Assembly: GCA_037576215.1 (NCBI GenBank)
Contig: JBANDB010000009.1
Coordinates: 372,001-436,000, forward strand
Direction of reading: 5' to 3'
DNA from: Armillaria gallica
Lineage: Eukaryota > Basidiomycota > Agaricomycetes > Agaricales > Physalacriaceae
DNA length: 64,000 nt
In this document: positions 59,181-64,000 of the stretch, piece by piece
Layout of the letters: each line of letters starts with the position of its first letter
Position numbering within the stretch: position 1 is the stretch's first letter
Notes under the pieces: model-generated
Databases searched by the model: none
The model's input: the letters and a program-made list of their open reading frames with translations, nothing else
Told to the model about the DNA's origin: nothing
Program-made: the position numbers and the translations under genes

Positions 59181-62100
59181 TGCTGACACGCTTGAAAAGC
59201 GTTCACACATGTAATTTCGCGAAATGTAGCAATACATATATTTTACAGAACCTAGATACCCAAGCAATGCGAGATACCTTAGCGTGCAATGTCCTTAGCA
59301 CAGGCAATGAAGGACCTTGAGTGATGTTCGGTGGAGTGCATGGCTTAACTATAGAGTGATACTATAAGGGTCACACTAAGTATAAAGTCCCAGCACTTGA
59401 CACTGAGTACGCTGACGATGCACAGAGGACACGTGCTAAGAATAGAACCAGCAAAGCTCAGGAGATAATTGATACTTCGCATAACCTTGATCTATGATGC
59501 ACAGGGCACGGCCATGCGGGGAGCTAGCGCTCTAGACCTCAGAATGTTTAGAATTGAAGTAAGACCGATGTCTCTGACTTTGGCCGATGCGCACTGATGA
59601 GCCTCCAGGCTCTGTATGCTCAGAATTTGCGGATTTTGCCTGCTAATTAATGCTATTGTCCCTTCAATGGACTTTCAGCAAACCAATGATTGCACACACA
59701 CTGATACCGCTTTTATACTACAGCAACCACTCCTCATGTGCTTTGTTATCCATCCCATCTTGCCATGCATCATAATTGCCATACTTCATCACGGCAAGGC
59801 ACCTTCAATCGACAATCATCCCAATACGGAATTGACACATCACTCAGAAGCACCTAGTTGACGCGCTCATTGATCACTTAATGAAAATGACGTGATTGGC
59901 ACGAGTACCCTCCCAGCTACGGCAACTACAGACCGTGTTTACTAAGGCTGTTACTTTGCCAAGGCTTCAAGAAAACGTTGCCCCACACGTACTCCTCAGC
60001 ACGACGACTATCGCTCAGTAATCCGCAGCTAAACAGCACCTAACGATCCGAGCATTGCTCAGCGAAAACCATACGGTTCGCATCCATATGCGGCAACGTT
60101 GACGAGTTGCTGTTACTTTAGAAGATGAAGTACCATATGTTTCCTCCGATTTTACAAAGCCAAGGCCTTACAGCCTTACTAAGTCTCGTGTATTTACTCT
60201 ATTTATAAATTCGTACTTGTAGTATAAAAAACTAGCTAGAAAACGTAGTTTAAAGCAGTTCATCTCTAGTCGACCCCAGACTACGTCAATTATCGTCTCG
60301 CTCTAGTCTATCACCAGTAAACAACGTTTATTCACCGTTCTACAGCAATATACCGTTTGCACCAGCATATTCTCGATTGCATGTCGACTCTTGAGCTCAC
60401 CAGAGTTATCTCACGGTTTTAACTGTGAAGAGTCCTTCGCTACACGCTCTTCGCTCTTAACACTATTGGTGCATGATCATACTGTGCCAATACATGATTG
60501 CCGCACTATACCTCGCCCCCGTTATCTTTTATAGGCCATCATCGTTTCACTTTCGCACCATTGGAGTTTTTACAGTTTCACTTTCGCCATCATTATCGTC
60601 GCCCACTTGGGTAGTCTCAGAGCAGACTTAGGATCAGTTTCAGCCAGTTTTCGTATAGTATCAGTCCCTCAAGTGGACTTGAAGGTTAGTTTGACATAGG
60701 ATAGGATCGTTTCAGTACCAGACAAAGTTTCGACATCGACTCAGCACCCTCGCATTGTATAGGACCAGTATCATCACCAGTTTTCGTAGTTCCACATTTT
60801 CTCTTGCCAGTCCACCCTCAGCACCTCGTTCCACGTTTATTTCAACACTCGCAGTCCCCACGCCATTTTCTCATCGCTTCGCTCACCCATAGACTATTGC
60901 CGACCGTTTAGTCTATTCTCCATTGTTCACCCTGCTCCAATTACTGTTGAGTGATGTTTTCTAGTCTCACAGCACGTTTTCTCATACGGATTCGTGGTAT
61001 TCACATCATACCCATTTTCGTTCCCTCTCATTTTGAGAGATCCCTACCGGCTTGAAGCCATAGCATTTAGTACTCGACTACCAAGCAGTACTACTTCGCA
61101 GACTTAAAGTCGCAGTGTATTCTTGCATATAGAGGAATTGTTCTACTGCACGGAGGTGCCCCGAACCACTCGCACACACGATCGCCTTGATTGCCATGCT
61201 ACTACGTTAATTAACCAAGCTCATTCCAAGTTGGTGTTGCCATTGCCACAGAAGTCTAAGGCTCATCAGCGCGAGGCCTAGACTAGAAACTAGTGGTCCT
61301 AGAAGACCATAGAAATCACTAGAAGATATTATTACTATAAAAATGAGTTGCACTCTAGGCTACAACTCTGAGGAGATACTAGGCAATGTCAGTATGCGTG
61401 GATAGCGTGGCTAACTGATGTCGCACAGCTGAGAGACCAGGATCTGGCCCCGAGCCAGAGCTCTGAGTAAGCACCAAGCAATGGTGTGATTATGGCGACA
61501 TGCGTGGCACCCAGGAAAGGAAGTCCCACAAGCCAAGAGTTACTATTTCAGGTTGTATTAATTTGTAGAGCGCATTATATATAAATACCATAGTATAGTA
61601 ATAGTGTACAAGTTTCAGACCCCCCTTGTTGGAGCGTGAAAGCCCTCAGCTTAGCGCTCTAGCTTCGGGATTAGTTTGTAGCTTCGAGCGAGAGAATAGA
61701 CCTTTTATTGATAACATTCGAGTGACTTGAGTAGCACGCAAGGTGTAGAAAGCTAGCGCGGGACTTGTGTACAGTTTGAGTGATTGGTTGACTGCGCTCT
61801 ACCCTGAGAATAAGAGATATTGTGTCATTGTGGACATGCTCTTGAGTTTTGAGGGTTTCTTGTGACACACAGTGCTACAGGCGGCAGAGGTTCAAACCCT
61901 TTGGTCTGATTAGCACACACTTAGTTGGGTATACCACTCTGCAAGTGGCAGAGGTTCAAACCCTTTGGCTTGTCAGATGGCGTTTCTTGGGTACAAGATA
62001 CTACAGGTGGCAGAGGTTCAAACCCTTTGGTCTGGTTAGTGTTCGTACAGAGGCCTTCTTTTAACACGCAGCACTACAGGCGGCACAGGTTCAAACCCTG

Positions 62101-62825
62101 TGGTCTGATTAGAGCACGCTTGAGGGTTCTCATTTCTGCAAGCGGCAGAGGTTCAAACCCTTTGGCTTGTCAGACGGGGTTTATTTGGTTATTGTTTCTC
62201 TGGATTGGCACAGGTTCAAACCCTGTGGTCTGATTAGAGCACGCTTGAGGGTTCTCATTTCTGCAAGCGGCAGAGGTTCAAACCCTTTGGCTTGTCAGAC
62301 GGGGTTTATTTGGTTATTGTTTCTCTGGATTGGCACAGGTTCAAACCCTGTGGGTCTATGATCGGTTTGGAAGCTTGAGCACATGGGTTCAAATTCTGTG
62401 GCTCGAGTGGACATGTTTTGAAGGGTTTCTGCTTAGAGCGCAAGCTTTAAGTCGTGTTTAGGGTGTGTTTAAGTTCTTTGTGGTCACCTGTGTGTGTCGT
62501 GCGAGGCTTATTGAGTGTTTTGTTGGTGTGTGGCAACGTGTTGTGTATTGTAGTACACCTTGCCTTGAGGCCTGGCGATATTGGTCGCCCCTCTTGTTAA
62601 TAAAAGCCTTTGGACTTAGAGAGATCTAGATACCCTATGAGTGCTATCGCTATATGTGTGTATCGTATATTCTGAGAGTTTAGTTGTATTGCTTCAATCT
62701 GCTTCTATCACATAATATCCCCCCAAGAACTTTGAGGGTTTGTGTGTGTAGTGTTGGGTGTGGATGTGATCAGTGTCTTCAATGCTGTTGCATTTCTAGC
62801 CTGCGTGCACAGAGTCTCTTCACTG
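59181..62825. mobile_element. 3.6 kb insertion in the right inverted-repeat arm, class unknown
   Basis: The left arm (36,368-36,371) is the uninterrupted site, so this segment is an insertion in the right arm or was lost from the left. It begins TGCTGACACGCTTGAAAAGC and ends CTCTTCACTG. No clear target-site duplication or terminal inverted repeat is visible. A hairpin with stem ACGCTT/AAGCGT lies 8 nt from its left end. No coding region is recognised. It contains a T-arm-like tandem array (61,873-62,407), a repeated GTTTCACTTTCGC motif (60,545-60,595) and an AATAAAAG signal near 62,601. Confidence 0.7.
61873..62407 (+). repeat. tandem array of tRNA T-arm-like (B-box-like) units
   Basis: Nine occurrences of GGTTCAAA spaced about 50-68 bp apart, eight of them as GGTTCAAACCC, which matches the tRNA T-loop / B-box pattern GGTTCRANYCC. 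The flanks pair as a 5 bp T-stem: ACAGG-TTCAAAC-CCTGT in three units, AGAGG-TTCAAAC-CCTTT in five. Units alternate between endings GGTCTGATTAG and GGCTTGTCAG. Two copies of a 125 bp higher-order unit (62,082-62,206 and 62,207-62,331) are identical. Confidence 0.85.
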
Positions 62826-64000
62826 CCCAAGCCCACAGATGTTTAACTGGGCTTCATTGGTGATACGAAGTTATCTGCCAACTTTCTCTGTTATACTGTG
62901 GCCAGACGTCTCACAGAGACAGCCATCCATCACATGCCAATGAAATCTACCTGTCGTGATCGATTATAACAATGCGCATCCACCAAAGCCTTGACATTGC
63001 TCAAAGACATTCAGCCATCAAACTTTAAATATGATCATTCAGAACTGCCATCCTCGATGGCCCAAATTAGTTAGACAGAGGCATCAGCCTCAATGCTCTG
63101 CTTAGTCATCATAGTCTATTTTTAGTGCATTGAAGTGACAATTTGCATGTCTAGCAAGGATTGTATGGATATTGAAATGGGCAAGTATGCCCAACCCACT
63201 ATTCAAACATTTTCACTCCACCAAACCGCACACAACCACGAAGGACTATGCACCCACCAGAGCTCAAGACAAGAAATCAAAACTCAGAAATGCCCACATA
63301 ATACCGATACCCTTACATACAGATCCATTAAATTACTATTAGTGGTACAAAAGCGCAAGATGTACACTTAGCCCTATAGGGCTTTGGATTACTTTAAACA
63401 TGGATGCCATCATTGTCATCATCGATTTTGATGTTCTAAAAGAAGAATTCACTGACTAAGCTAAGCATCAAGTCCGATGCCTGTTTCCACATACTTTTGG
63501 CCATTGGGGATGACAGTCCTAAGGGGACACTACTGAGGGCCCTCATTACAGTGCAATAGGGTCTTATCCAGTAAACCCTCATCATCCTTGCATCATTTAC
63601 ATTGTATTTTCTGGGTATCTTTATGAGGAACCAACCTTTGGTCATATTTCAACATTTTTTATTTTATTTATTTTACAAAAAACACATAAAAACTCCACAT
63701 TTCGAACTGGCTATTAAGACACTGTGGCGGTTCCTTATCTCTTGTTCCCTTCTCTCTTGCATCTGGTTTCATCATCTGCTATATTGTACCCACAATACTA
63801 AACAATGATTCCATGCAAAATCCTGTAGTTACCATGTCATCAACAGTCTACATTGCCTCACAATACTCAGTTTCCTGAAACCTTTTACATATCTTTCCAA
63901 GTTTTCATCTGCAAAATGATCCTGTGCTCCCAGATGGACTCTACCCTCGCATCCTATTTCTGGCAGGAGGCTATTGTGTTGATTGGCTACCATCCAAGAC
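62826..64000. repeat. right inverted-repeat arm, second part (runs off the window)
   Basis: Near-identical reverse complement of 36,368-35,194. It contains dispersed-module copies at 63,040-63,130 (minus) and 63,410-63,520 (plus). Homology is still running at position 64,000, so the arm, possibly with the neighbouring alpha-kinase gene, continues outside. Confidence 0.9.

Noticed and set aside
61849..62361. Open reading frames with repeated peptide such as GRGSNPL
   Set aside because: The peptides are a by-product of the DNA-level T-arm-like tandem array; the same repeat is open in two frames and has no start or splicing context.
61873..62407. tRNA gene cluster
   Set aside because: Only T-arm/B-box-like parts are present. 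No acceptor stem pairing, A-box or anticodon arm could be found around any unit.
61873..62407. CRISPR array
   Set aside because: Eukaryotic sequence context, spacers are themselves repeated and uneven, and no cas-like genes.
61628..62712. Possible LTR (TGTTGG ... ATCACA) with C/G-rich tracts at both ends
   Set aside because: No second LTR, no primer-binding site and no coding region were found. It remains part of the unclassified insertion.

Overview
The window looks like chromosomal DNA of a mushroom-forming basidiomycete (Agaricomycetes). The evidence is dense 45-60 bp GT-AG introns, micro-exons, and protein families typical of that class: a secreted intradiol dioxygenase, an OPT transporter, a WW-domain membrane protein, alpha-type and APH-type kinases, and JmjC-like proteins. 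Exon maps and family calls come from reading the sequence by eye. No database search was run.

The window has two compartments. Positions 1 to about 19,000 are gene-rich and relatively GC-rich. In order they hold the 5' part of a secreted intradiol dioxygenase (minus), a 27-exon oligopeptide transporter (plus, 4661-8547), a deaminase-like gene broken by a 648 bp MITE (minus, 8837-10907), an unrecognised minus-strand gene (11.3-12.0 kb), a 16-exon GH47 alpha-1,2-mannosidase (minus, 12598-15043) and an 11-exon aldo/keto reductase (minus, 16248-17702). The OPT, GH47 and AKR models were spliced completely and give intact frames of 839, 559 and 308 residues.

From about 19,000 to 64,000 the DNA is AT-richer, repeat-laden and full of decaying accessory genes. 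It holds a WW-domain transmembrane protein gene (22.7-24.3 kb), a Ulp1 (C48) cysteine protease with its catalytic residues present (25.6-27.2 kb), a convergent decayed DDE integrase (27.4-29.2 kb), a gene with a ubiquitin-like fold (30.0-31.7 kb) and an alpha-kinase domain gene (33.8-35.0 kb). Further on are two large paralogous JmjC-like genes (37.9-42.3 and 54.5-58.1 kb) and an APH-fold kinase (50.5-51.4 kb). The JmjC-like pair lies between the arms of a near-identical inverted repeat (35,194-36,868 versus 58,684 to the window end). The right arm carries a 3.6 kb insertion that contains a short tandem array of tRNA T-arm-like sequences.

Transposable-element traces link the compartments. Two copies of one MITE family, each with a 9 bp target-site duplication, sit at 9717-10364 and 45124-45481. 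A dispersed module of about 100 bp occurs at least seven times between 35 and 64 kb. The left half reads as ordinary metabolism, transport and glycan processing. The right half reads as an accumulation zone for mobile elements and lineage-expanded families.
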